Shown here: positions 1 to 5,129 of the stretch, piece after piece
Position numbering within the stretch: position 1 is the stretch's first letter
How the letters are laid out: each line of letters begins with the position of its first letter
Made by a program: the position numbers and the translations under genes
The notes under the pieces: generated by a model
Database searches by the model: none
The model's input: the letters and a program-made list of their open reading frames with translations, nothing else
What the model was told of the DNA's origin: nothing
From: JAWWBN01 sp033720955
Lineage (GTDB): Bacteria > Acidobacteriota > Thermoanaerobaculia > Multivoradales > JAHEKO01
Assembly (NCBI GenBank): GCA_033720955.1
Contig: JAWWBN010000260.1
Span: 1-5,129, forward strand
Direction: 5' to 3'
Length of the DNA: 5,129 bases

Positions 1-1865
1 CGGCAGACGGCGGCCACCGTCCAACCGGGTCCCAGGCTGAGCGAGCCGGGGAGCAGCTCCGACTGCACGGAGGCCGCGATCTCCAGCTCGCGCTCGTACT
101 CCGCCTGCCGGGTCCGCTCTTCGAGCAGAAGGCTGGTCTCGAGCGCCAGCGCCGATTGGCGCAGGAGGCTCTCGAGGAGCTCCATCTCGGCGGTGTCGAA
201 GCTGAACTGGCCCGTCTTGCCGGAGAGCACCAGCCAGCCGATCTTCCGCCGCGGCGTGGAGAGGTCGCCGATGAGCTCGATGCCGCTCTCGGCGATCGGC
301 TTCAGGACCTTCGCCGCGCGCCGGCCCAGGGTTCGCCGAAGCTGCTCCACGCTGGCCAGCCCGCCGCGGCGCTCGAGCTCGGCGTCGAGACGCTCGTCGC
401 AGGGCACGAAGGCGGGCAGGATCACCGGGCCGGCCGCCCGCACCAGGCCGTCGCGCCGTCGGTAGAGCCCTGCGAAGTGGAGCCCCAGCAGCCGCGGCAG
501 CCGTCCGACCAGCTCCTCGAGGGCTTGCTGGACGTCGCGGTGGGCCATGAGCGTGTCGCGGATCTCCTGGATCTCGATCTCCAGCGAGGTGCGCTCGGCC
601 AGGAACCAGCGGTCCACCAGGACCTGGATCCGCCGGCGCACGGGCTCGAAGAGGAGGAGGATCACCAGGGCGAAGAAGACCGGGAAGAGGGGCGACGCGG
701 TGAGCTCGGTGGCCGAGGAGAGCCGCGTCAGGAGGGCGATCCCCAGGGCGTAGACCGCCGTCACCGAGGCGGTGGTCACCGTGTAGAGAAGGCTCTTGCG
801 GAGGATGACGCGGATGTCGAGAAGCTGGAAGCGGACGATGGCGTAGGCGAAGGTGACCGGCACGAGGGCCAGCGGCGCCACGCCGTAGATCAGGAAGTGG
901 TCGGTGTGGAAGACATTGGGGTAGAGCACCGCGGTGAACAGGAAGGGGAGGAGGCCGAAGAGCGCGCCGAAGAAGACCAGGGCGACGCCGCTGCGCTCGC
1001 GGGGGTTGTCCAGGCGCCGCGCCTGCCAGGCCAGGACTCCCAGGCCGGTGGCGATGTAGACGGCCAGGGTCCACCAGCTCTCCACCGGGGCGCCGCTGAT
1101 CAGGGAGAGCGGCTCCCCCTCCCAGCGCGCCAGCGCCAGCCGCAGCACCAGGACCAGCGGCGGCAGGAGATAGATGGCGCCGACCAGCGTCACCCAGGTC
1201 CGCCGCCGCCGCCGGTAGCGGGGGTCGCCGGGCTCGGGCCGCAGCCGCACCGGCCGCGGGAAGATCAGGAAGAAGTGGAGAAAGCAGGCGGGCAGGAAGA
1301 GCAGCGCCGCGGTGCCGGTGGTGAGCACGAAGCTGTCCACCCAGGTGTAGGAGGCGGGCCGCAGGCGGCAGACCAGGAAGAGGAAGAAGAGGACGCAGAG
1401 ACCGAAGAAGACCTGCGCCGCCCGCAGCCGCGGCTGACGGTTGAGCACTCCGGCGCCGACGAAGAAGAAGGCGAAGCCCAGCACGCAGGCCATGAGGTAG
1501 GGAAGGCTGCCCATCCGGCGCGGTCCGAGCTCGACCCAGGTCTCGCGCAGCTCGCCCTCGGCGCTGCGCAGGAAGTACGGCACCTCGTCGCCGATCTGCC
1601 GCCGGTTGAGGATCTCGGCGGCGTGGGCCACCGAGCGCAGGGCGTTGCGGTCGATGCCCACGATCTGGTCGCCGGGCGCCACCCCGGCCCGCGCGGCGCC
1701 GGACCCGGCCACGACCTGGCGGACCACCAGCAGCCCCGGCACGTCGGCCTCGAGCACCACGCCGTCGTAGGGCCGGCGCACGAACATGTCCGCGATCGAG
1801 AGGCTGGCCAGCAGGAAGGCGAGAACGCCCCCCGCCAGCAGCACCGATCGGGTCTCCAGACGCAT
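1..1865 (-). CDS. PDZ / multi-TM / GAF sensor with start of a SpoIIE-RsbU-type PP2C phosphatase domain (partial, C-terminus off the left edge)
   Basis: I translated 621 codons on the minus strand without a stop; the protein continues past base 1. Visible order: a TM helix at about residues 8-26; a PDZ-like domain at about 35-114 with the typical segment 'AGSGAARAGVAPGDQIVGID' at 53-72; hydrophobic helices near 120-141, 149-166, 180-203, 224-245, 264-281, 292-315, 325-346, 358-380 and 391-408; a GAF-like domain at about 435-580 ('IGWLVLSGK' at 542-550); a helical linker at 580-596; then 'EIAASVQSELLPGSL' at 595-609. That last stretch matches the segment opening SpoIIE/RsbU-type PP2C phosphatase domains, usually followed by a metal-binding GGDFYD motif, which lies outside the window. 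Arginine-rich loops alternate with TM pairs and predict an extracytoplasmic PDZ and a cytoplasmic GAF and catalytic end. The start is firm: an in-frame TAG sits four codons upstream (1877-1875) and AGGA lies 7 nt before the ATG. Inferred role: membrane sensor dephosphorylating a Ser/Thr-phosphorylated partner such as an anti-sigma antagonist. A histidine kinase C-terminus is less likely. Confidence 0.85.
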   Translation of the reverse strand, partial: MRLETRSVLLAGGVLAFLLASLSIADMFVRRPYDGVVLEADVPGLLVVRQVVAGSGAARAGVAPGDQIVGIDRNALRSVAHAAEILNRRQIGDEVPYFLRSAEGELRETWVELGPRRMGSLPYLMACVLGFAFFFVGAGVLNRQPRLRAAQVFFGLCVLFFLFLVCRLRPASYTWVDSFVLTTGTAALLFLPACFLHFFLIFPRPVRLRPEPGDPRYRRRRRTWVTLVGAIYLLPPLVLVLRLALARWEGEPLSLISGAPVESWWTLAVYIATGLGVLAWQARRLDNPRERSGVALVFFGALFGLLPFLFTAVLYPNVFHTDHFLIYGVAPLALVPVTFAYAIVRFQLLDIRVILRKSLLYTVTTASVTAVYALGIALLTRLSSATELTASPLFPVFFALVILLLFEPVRRRIQVLVDRWFLAERTSLEIEIQEIRDTLMAHRDVQQALEELVGRLPRLLGLHFAGLYRRRDGLVRAAGPVILPAFVPCDERLDAELERRGGLASVEQLRRTLGRRAAKVLKPIAESGIELIGDLSTPRRKIGWLVLSGKTGQFSFDTAEMELLESLLRQSALALETSLLLEERTRQAEYERELEIAASVQSELLPGSLSLGPGWTVAAVC

Positions 1866-1871
1866 TGCAGG

Positions 1872-1877
1872 ATCCTA
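1872..1877 (-). promoter_or_regulatory. Overlapping Shine-Dalgarno (AGGA) / possible -10 hexamer (TAGGAT) for the sensor-phosphatase gene
   Basis: Read on the minus strand, TAGGAT ends 6 nt before the ATG at 1865. Its AGGA core (1876-1873) is 7 nt from the start, ideal for a ribosome binding site. The same six bases also fit a -10 hexamer, which would give a leaderless transcript. The TAG is also the in-frame stop that fixes the start. No convincing -35 was found at 16-18 nt spacing, so the ribosome-binding reading is safer. Confidence 0.45.
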
Positions 1878-1955
1878 GTCCACTTCCGGAGGGCGGCGAG
1901 ATGGCCCCGGTGGAAGGTACGCGCGCCGCCCCGCGAGGTTCTGCGTGCGACGGGG

Positions 1956-1961
1956 TAGACT
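1956..1961 (+). promoter_or_regulatory. Candidate -10 hexamer TAGACT for the TIGR04076/reductase operon
   Basis: TAGACT stands out in very GC-rich surroundings and lies 25 nt before the ATG at 1987. A transcript starting just downstream would have a short leader carrying the GGGGAG site. It matches four of six positions of TATAAT, including the TA at the start and the final T. No good -35 hexamer at 17-nt spacing is visible. Confidence 0.3.
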
Positions 1962-1974
1962 GGCCCACCACTCC

Positions 1975-1980
1975 GGGGAG
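1975..1980 (+). promoter_or_regulatory. Ribosome binding site GGGGAG that selects the ATG at 1987
   Basis: GGGGAG lies 6 nt before the ATG at 1987. An earlier in-frame ATG at 1945 would add 14 residues (MRRGRLAHHSGETG) unlike the family, and it sits upstream of the candidate -10 hexamer. The 1987 start is therefore preferred. Confidence 0.6.
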
Positions 1981-1986
1981 ACCGGC

Positions 1987-2352
1987 ATGAGCGCTGCGAC
2001 GGACGAGTTCACCCTGTACGACCTGCGTGTCGAGGTGGTGGCCACCGACCGCCCCATGGTCTGCGGCCACCGCGCCGGCGACTACTTCGAGCTCCGCGGC
2101 GAGGAGCTCACCCTGCCGCCCGGCCAGTCGTTCTCCATCTACGCCCTGGCGGCTCTGCTCCCCCTGCTGCCCGCCAAGCAGCGGACCACCCAGGCGGCCG
2201 ACTGGATGACCACCGACGCCGAGGTGGCCTGCCCCGATCCCCACTGCGGCGCCCGCTTCCGGATCCGCCGCACCGGCACCCGGACCTTCCGCCACGGCGA
2301 CGTCACGGCGGTGCCCCTGCCGGGGGATCCGCCCGGCGCCCCCGACGGATGA
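1987..2352 (+). CDS. TIGR04076-like family protein, 121 aa
   Basis: A small soluble protein without signal peptide or TM helix. It shows the layout I recognise for the TIGR04076 family: an N-terminal strand 'LRVEVVAT' (13-20), 'CGHRAGDYFEL' (26-36) corresponding to the family's C-x-x-GH-x-x-GD-x-F signature, a helical stretch 'SIYALAALLPLLPA' (50-63), then 'ACPDPHCGARFRIRR' (81-95) matching the CPD motif and closing strand. The family has no function I can name with confidence. Cys26, His28, Cys82, His86 and Cys87 could form a metal or redox site, which is only inference. The family's usual Cys-Pro before the central helix is replaced here by 'LPPGQ'. The stop codon overlaps the next start (ATGA at 2349-2352), so it is probably translationally coupled to the reductase and may work in the same pathway. 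Confidence 0.8.
   Translation: MSAATDEFTLYDLRVEVVATDRPMVCGHRAGDYFELRGEELTLPPGQSFSIYALAALLPLLPAKQRTTQAADWMTTDAEVACPDPHCGARFRIRRTGTRTFRHGDVTAVPLPGDPPGAPDG
2349..2352 (+). promoter_or_regulatory. ATGA stop/start overlap (translational coupling)
   Basis: The reductase ATG (2349-2351) overlaps the upstream TGA (2350-2352). This is the classic arrangement for termination-reinitiation and argues for one transcript and balanced synthesis of the two proteins. Confidence 0.8.
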
Positions 2353-3407
2353 GCGGCGAACGGCCGGAGCGGGTGGAGCTGGCGCCCGGCTACAGCGTCT
2401 CCCGGGTGATCAACGGCGGCTGGCAGCTCGCGGCGGGGCACGGCGCCGCCAGGGGGTCGCGCGAGGAGCGGGTTCGCGGGCTGCTGCGGCTGGCCGAGCG
2501 GGGGTTCACCACCTTCGACGTGGCCGACATCTACACCGGGGTGGAGGAGCTGCTGGGCGAGGTCGTGCGCCGGTGGAGGAGAGACGGCGGCGGACCCCCG
2601 CTCAGGATCCACACCAAGTGCGTGCCCGACCGCGCCGCCCTCTCCCGCCTGACCCGAGCCGACGTCGCCCGCACCGTGGAGCGCTCGCTGGCTCGTCTGG
2701 GGGTGGAGCGGCTCGACCTGGTGCAGCTTCACTGGTGGGAGTACGAGGTCCCCGGCTATGTCGAGGCCGCCCTCTGGCTCGAGGCCCTGCGCCGAGAGGG
2801 GAAGATCAGGCTGCTGGGGGTGACGAACTTCGATCGGAGCCGTCTGGCAGAGATGCTCGACGCGGGCGCCGAGATCGCCACCATCCAGCTCCAGTACTCC
2901 CTCCTGGACCGGAGGCCGGAGGGCGGCATGAGCCGGCTCTGCGCCCAGCGGGGCGTCTCGATGCTGGCCTACGGCACCCTGGCGGGCGGCTACCTGGGGG
3001 AGCGCTGGCTCGGAGCGCCGGCACCGCCGGCGGGGAGCCAGGAGAACCGCTCGCTGACCAAGTACCGCCTGATCGTCGAGGAGGCCGGCGGCTGGGCACG
3101 GCTGCAGGAGCTCCTGGCGGCGACCTCGGAGATCGGCCGGCGCCACGGGGTCAGCGCCGCCAACGTCGCCACCCGCTGGGTGCTGGAGCGCTCCGGGGTC
3201 GCCGCCGCCATCCTCGGAGCGACGTCGGCCCGTCACGTCGAGGAGAACCTGCGTCTCTTCTCCTTCCGGCTCGACGAGGAGGACCGGGCCCTCCTGACGC
3301 CTCTCCTCGCCGCGGCCCCCGGTCCGCGCGGCGACGTCTACGGCCTGGAGCGCCACCCCGGCAGTCCGCACCGGCAGATCCTCCGCACGGATCTGCAGGG
3401 CGCCTAG
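2349..3407 (+). CDS. Aldo/keto reductase family oxidoreductase, 352 aa
   Basis: A full-length cytosolic (beta/alpha)8-barrel NAD(P)H-dependent oxidoreductase of the Aldo_ket_red family. The catalytic tetrad is complete: Asp57 and Tyr62 in 'TTFDVADIYTG', Lys90 in 'IHTKC', and His128 in 'VQLHWW'. Other hallmarks are 'GKIRLLGVTNF' (151-161), 'IQLQYSLLDRR' (179-189), 'AYGTLAGGYL' (207-216) and the cofactor-phosphate segment 'GATSARHVEENL' (290-301), which suggests NADPH. The usual YG after the catalytic tyrosine is YT here, and a tail of about 27 residues follows the core. The carbonyl substrate cannot be inferred. The start ATG overlaps the stop of the upstream gene and has no good Shine-Dalgarno of its own (nearest purine run about 20 nt away), so translation probably depends on coupling. 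It could instead be an oxidoreductase acting on sugars, pyridoxal or aldehydes; the family assignment itself is secure. Confidence 0.95.
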   Translation: MSGERPERVELAPGYSVSRVINGGWQLAAGHGAARGSREERVRGLLRLAERGFTTFDVADIYTGVEELLGEVVRRWRRDGGGPPLRIHTKCVPDRAALSRLTRADVARTVERSLARLGVERLDLVQLHWWEYEVPGYVEAALWLEALRREGKIRLLGVTNFDRSRLAEMLDAGAEIATIQLQYSLLDRRPEGGMSRLCAQRGVSMLAYGTLAGGYLGERWLGAPAPPAGSQENRSLTKYRLIVEEAGGWARLQELLAATSEIGRRHGVSAANVATRWVLERSGVAAAILGATSARHVEENLRLFSFRLDEEDRALLTPLLAAAPGPRGDVYGLERHPGSPHRQILRTDLQGA

Positions 3408-3427
3408 GCCGGTGACGGGCCGCTTCG

Positions 3428-3433
3428 TAGAAT
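3428..3433 (+). promoter_or_regulatory. Candidate -10 hexamer TAGAAT immediately upstream of the DUF885 gene
   Basis: TAGAAT matches five of six positions of TATAAT and ends 8 nt before the ATG at 3442, as in leaderless promoters of some high-GC bacteria. It lies in the 34-bp gap after the reductase. If active, the DUF885 gene has its own promoter. No -35 match at 17 nt is evident. A GGGAG (3435-3439) follows, but only 2 nt from the ATG, too close for an ideal ribosome binding site. Confidence 0.4.
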
Positions 3434-3441
3434 CGGGAGCG

Positions 3442-3510
3442 ATGCCCCCCCGTCGACGGCAGCCGGCGCCCGTCGCCCTTCTCGTCTCCCTGGCCCTCGC
3501 CACGGCGTGC
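3442..3510 (+). other. Predicted lipoprotein signal peptide and lipobox cysteine
   Basis: Residues 1-22 form an Arg-rich start followed by 'APVALLVSLALATA', and Cys23 (TGC, 3508-3510) is followed by Gly-Gly-Lys-Pro. The -3 residue is Ala rather than the preferred Leu, so the lipobox is non-ideal. Cleavage by ordinary signal peptidase I near the same place is an alternative. Confidence 0.65.
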
Positions 3511-5129
3511 GGCGGGAAGCCGGCGCCCGTCGAGGCTTACGTGGAGCGCCACTTCGACACCTTCCCGACCCGCGGGCTGGCGGCCGGCCGCTTCGACCAC
3601 GCGGCGGAGCTCGAGCGGCTGGGGCCGCAGATCCGGAGCGAGTGGCTGGCCTACAACCGGACGGTGGCCGGCGCTCTCGCCGTGGCCCGAAGAGAGCTCG
3701 CGCTCGACCCCCAGGAGCTGATGGACTACGAGCTGCTGGAGCGCCAGGCGCGCCAGCAGGTGCTGGCCTTCGAGGACGACTGGGAGCCGCGCCACCGGCC
3801 TCTCTTCTGGACCTCGCTCCTCTCGAACGCCACCGTCTTCCTGCTGGTGCGCGACGAGGCTCCCGAGGCCGAGCGGCTCGCCGCCGCGGCCGCGCGGGCG
3901 GAGCAGATCCCCCGCCTGGCCGCGACGGCGAGGGAGGCGCTGGCGGCGGGCGACCCGGCGGAGATCGCCCCCGAGCACGCCGAGCTGGCCGCCCGTCAGG
4001 CCCGCGCCTCGGCGGGGTTCTACCGCGGAGGCTTCCCGGCGGCGGGCGGGGATCGGGCCCCCTCGGAGCGGCTGGGGGCGGCCGGGGCGACCGCGGCGCA
4101 GGCTCTGGACGAGCTCGCGGAGTGGCTGGAGGAGCTGGCCGCGCGGGCCGGCGGCGACTTTCGGCTGGGCGAGCGCTACGCCGCCCGCTTCCGCGTCGTC
4201 ACCGGGGTCGAGGAGCCGGCCGCCGAGGTGGCGCGGGTGGCCGAGCGGGCGCTGGCCGAGAAGCGGCGGGAGGCCGCGGCCTTCGGACGCGAAGTCTGGC
4301 CGCGTTGGATGACGGGAGCGCCGCCCGCCGACGACGCGGAGCTGCTGCGACGGCTCTTCGACCGTGTCGCCGAGGACCGCCCCACCAGCACGGAGGAGCT
4401 GGTCGCCGACTACCGTCGTCTGGTCCACGAGGCGATCGAGTTCGCCCGCGAGCACGAGGTCGTCACCCTGCCCGACCCCTTCCGGCTCTGGGTGGGGCGC
4501 TCCCCGCCGTACTTCCTCGGCCAGAGCGTGGGCGGAGTCTACGGCGCCGGTCCCTACGCCCCGCCCGGGGCCAGGACGCTGCTCTTCCTGCCCACGCCGC
4601 CGCCGGATGCCTCCGCCGCGGCGCGCGACGCCCTCTTCGTGGCCTTCAACGACCACTTCAACCGGATGATCACCCCCCACGAGGTGGCCCCCGGACACGC
4701 TCTGCAGCTCGCCTGGGCGGCGCGGCACCCACGCCGAGTGCGGGCGCTCTACGGCGACGGAGTGACCATCGAGGGCTGGGGCACCTTCGTCGAGAGGCTG
4801 ATGCTGGACCTGGGCTGGGGCGACGACCTGGACCGGCTGGCGCACCTCAAGAAGCAGCTCGAGAACATCGCCCGCACCGTGGTGGACGTGCGGGTCCACA
4901 CCGAGGGCTGGGGGCGGGAGGAGGTGGAGCGTCTGGTGCGGGAGGAGGCCCTCCAGGACCCGCAGCTCGCCGCCAACATGTGGCGCCGCACCATGACCTC
5001 GTCGCCGCAGCTCACCTTCTACTTCCTGGGCTACCGCGAGGTCTGGGGTCTCTACGAGGAGGCGCGCGCCGCGGCCGGCGACGACTTCTCGTTGCGGCGC
5101 TTCACGGACGGCATGATGGAGCTCGGACC
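3442..5129 (+). CDS. DUF885 family protein, predicted lipoprotein with HExxPGH motif (partial, C-terminus off the right edge)
   Basis: 562 codons are open to the window edge. The N-terminus has a basic n-region (MPPRRRQ), a hydrophobic core (10-20) and Cys23 in 'LATAC', a relaxed lipobox, so export and lipid anchoring are likely. The mature part is a mostly helical Glu/Ala/Arg-rich region, then the DUF885 core: 'TPHEVAPGHALQLAW' (411-425, HExxPGH with His413, Glu414, His419), 'IEGWGTFVERLML' (443-455), 'VVDVRVHTEGWGREEV' (480-495) and 'FYFLGYREVWGLYEEAR' (526-542). The final visible residues resemble the end of the family, so probably only a few tens of residues are missing. The histidine/glutamate motifs suggest a metallopeptidase-like, possibly zinc-binding enzyme in the periplasm or on the outer membrane, but I know of no firmly established activity. 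The ATG is preferred over an in-frame GTG at 3412 because the signal peptide begins right at the ATG. It lies 34 bp after the reductase, same strand, and may be co-transcribed or independent. Confidence 0.88.
   Translation, partial: MPPRRRQPAPVALLVSLALATACGGKPAPVEAYVERHFDTFPTRGLAAGRFDHAAELERLGPQIRSEWLAYNRTVAGALAVARRELALDPQELMDYELLERQARQQVLAFEDDWEPRHRPLFWTSLLSNATVFLLVRDEAPEAERLAAAAARAEQIPRLAATAREALAAGDPAEIAPEHAELAARQARASAGFYRGGFPAAGGDRAPSERLGAAGATAAQALDELAEWLEELAARAGGDFRLGERYAARFRVVTGVEEPAAEVARVAERALAEKRREAAAFGREVWPRWMTGAPPADDAELLRRLFDRVAEDRPTSTEELVADYRRLVHEAIEFAREHEVVTLPDPFRLWVGRSPPYFLGQSVGGVYGAGPYAPPGARTLLFLPTPPPDASAAARDALFVAFNDHFNRMITPHEVAPGHALQLAWAARHPRRVRALYGDGVTIEGWGTFVERLMLDLGWGDDLDRLAHLKKQLENIARTVVDVRVHTEGWGREEVERLVREEALQDPQLAANMWRRTMTSSPQLTFYFLGYREVWGLYEEARAAAGDDFSLRRFTDGMMELG

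Larger units (their letters stand above)
1866..1986. other. Divergent intergenic region between the sensor-phosphatase and the TIGR04076/reductase operon
   Basis: This 121-bp gap lies between two divergent start codons and must hold the 5' control signals of both transcription units. It contains the TAGGAT/AGGA element for the leftward gene, a TAGACT hexamer (1956-1961) and a GGGGAG ribosome binding site for the rightward genes. I saw no clear inverted repeat for an operator and no riboswitch-like structure. Confidence 0.6.

Noticed and set aside
1201..1217. Short CCG/CGC triplet run
   Set aside because: It encodes the run of arginines in a cytoplasmic loop of the sensor, consistent with the positive-inside rule. 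It is explained by coding and too short to call a repeat.
156..1958. 600-codon plus-strand open frame
   Set aside because: It is in the exact mirror register of the minus-strand sensor gene. Leu/Phe/Val codons of the TM helices read in reverse as Glu/Gln/Asp, giving a low-complexity hydrophilic product with no domain. The opposite strand gives recognisable PDZ, TM and GAF segments.
3412..3414. In-frame GTG as an alternative start of the DUF885 gene
   Set aside because: It would place ten non-signal residues ahead of the Arg-rich signal-peptide start and falls upstream of the candidate -10 hexamer.
2573..3415. 280-codon plus-strand open frame in another frame of the reductase
   Set aside because: Arg/Gly/Pro/Ala-rich out-of-frame product. 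The 2349-3407 frame has the complete catalytic tetrad.
3406..3425. GGCC...GGCC repeat after the reductase stop, as a possible terminator
   Set aside because: The stem is only about 4 bp and no T-run follows; the DUF885 gene starts 34 bp later on the same strand.
2139..3503. 454-codon minus-strand open frame
   Set aside because: Mirror register of the aldo/keto reductase and running across three plus-strand genes. Its composition is that of a GC-skew artefact.
3151..4899. 582-codon minus-strand open frame
   Set aside because: Mirror register of the DUF885 gene, Arg/Gly/Gln/His-rich with no recognisable motif. The plus strand carries the HExxPGH and EGW motifs.

Overview
The window is a very GC-rich bacterial segment with dense coding and strong G/C preference at third codon positions. 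No gene here fixes the taxonomy. The high GC, the multi-TM sensor coupled to an RsbU-like phosphatase, and the DUF885 lipoprotein would suit an environmental Acidobacteriota-type lineage (for example Thermoanaerobaculia) or another high-GC Gram-negative. That assignment is a low-confidence inference.

Layout: the left third (1-1865, minus strand) is the first 621 codons of a large membrane signalling protein that runs off the left edge. It has an N-terminal TM helix, an extracytoplasmic PDZ domain, nine further TM helices, a cytoplasmic GAF-like domain, a short helical linker, and the first residues of what looks like a SpoIIE/RsbU-type PP2C phosphatase domain. A 121-bp divergent intergenic region (1866-1986) separates it from three plus-strand genes. 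The first is a 121-aa TIGR04076-like protein (1987-2352). It overlaps by an ATGA junction an aldo/keto reductase with a complete catalytic tetrad (2349-3407). After a 34-bp gap comes a DUF885-family predicted lipoprotein with an HExxPGH motif (3442 to the right edge, C-terminus missing).

How the genes work together: the small protein and the reductase are almost certainly co-translated and probably share a process, though the substrate cannot be read from sequence. The DUF885 lipoprotein may be co-transcribed or may have its own promoter, since a TAGAAT hexamer lies just before its start. The phosphatase-like sensor is transcribed divergently and nothing in its sequence links it to the others. 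All three separate transcription starts have a TAGNNT hexamer upstream, very close to the ATG in two cases, so leaderless or near-leaderless transcripts are possible.

No RNA genes, CRISPR arrays, insertion sequences or convincing terminators were seen. Several long alternative ORFs (up to 600 codons) are mirror-frame shadows of these genes and are not annotated.
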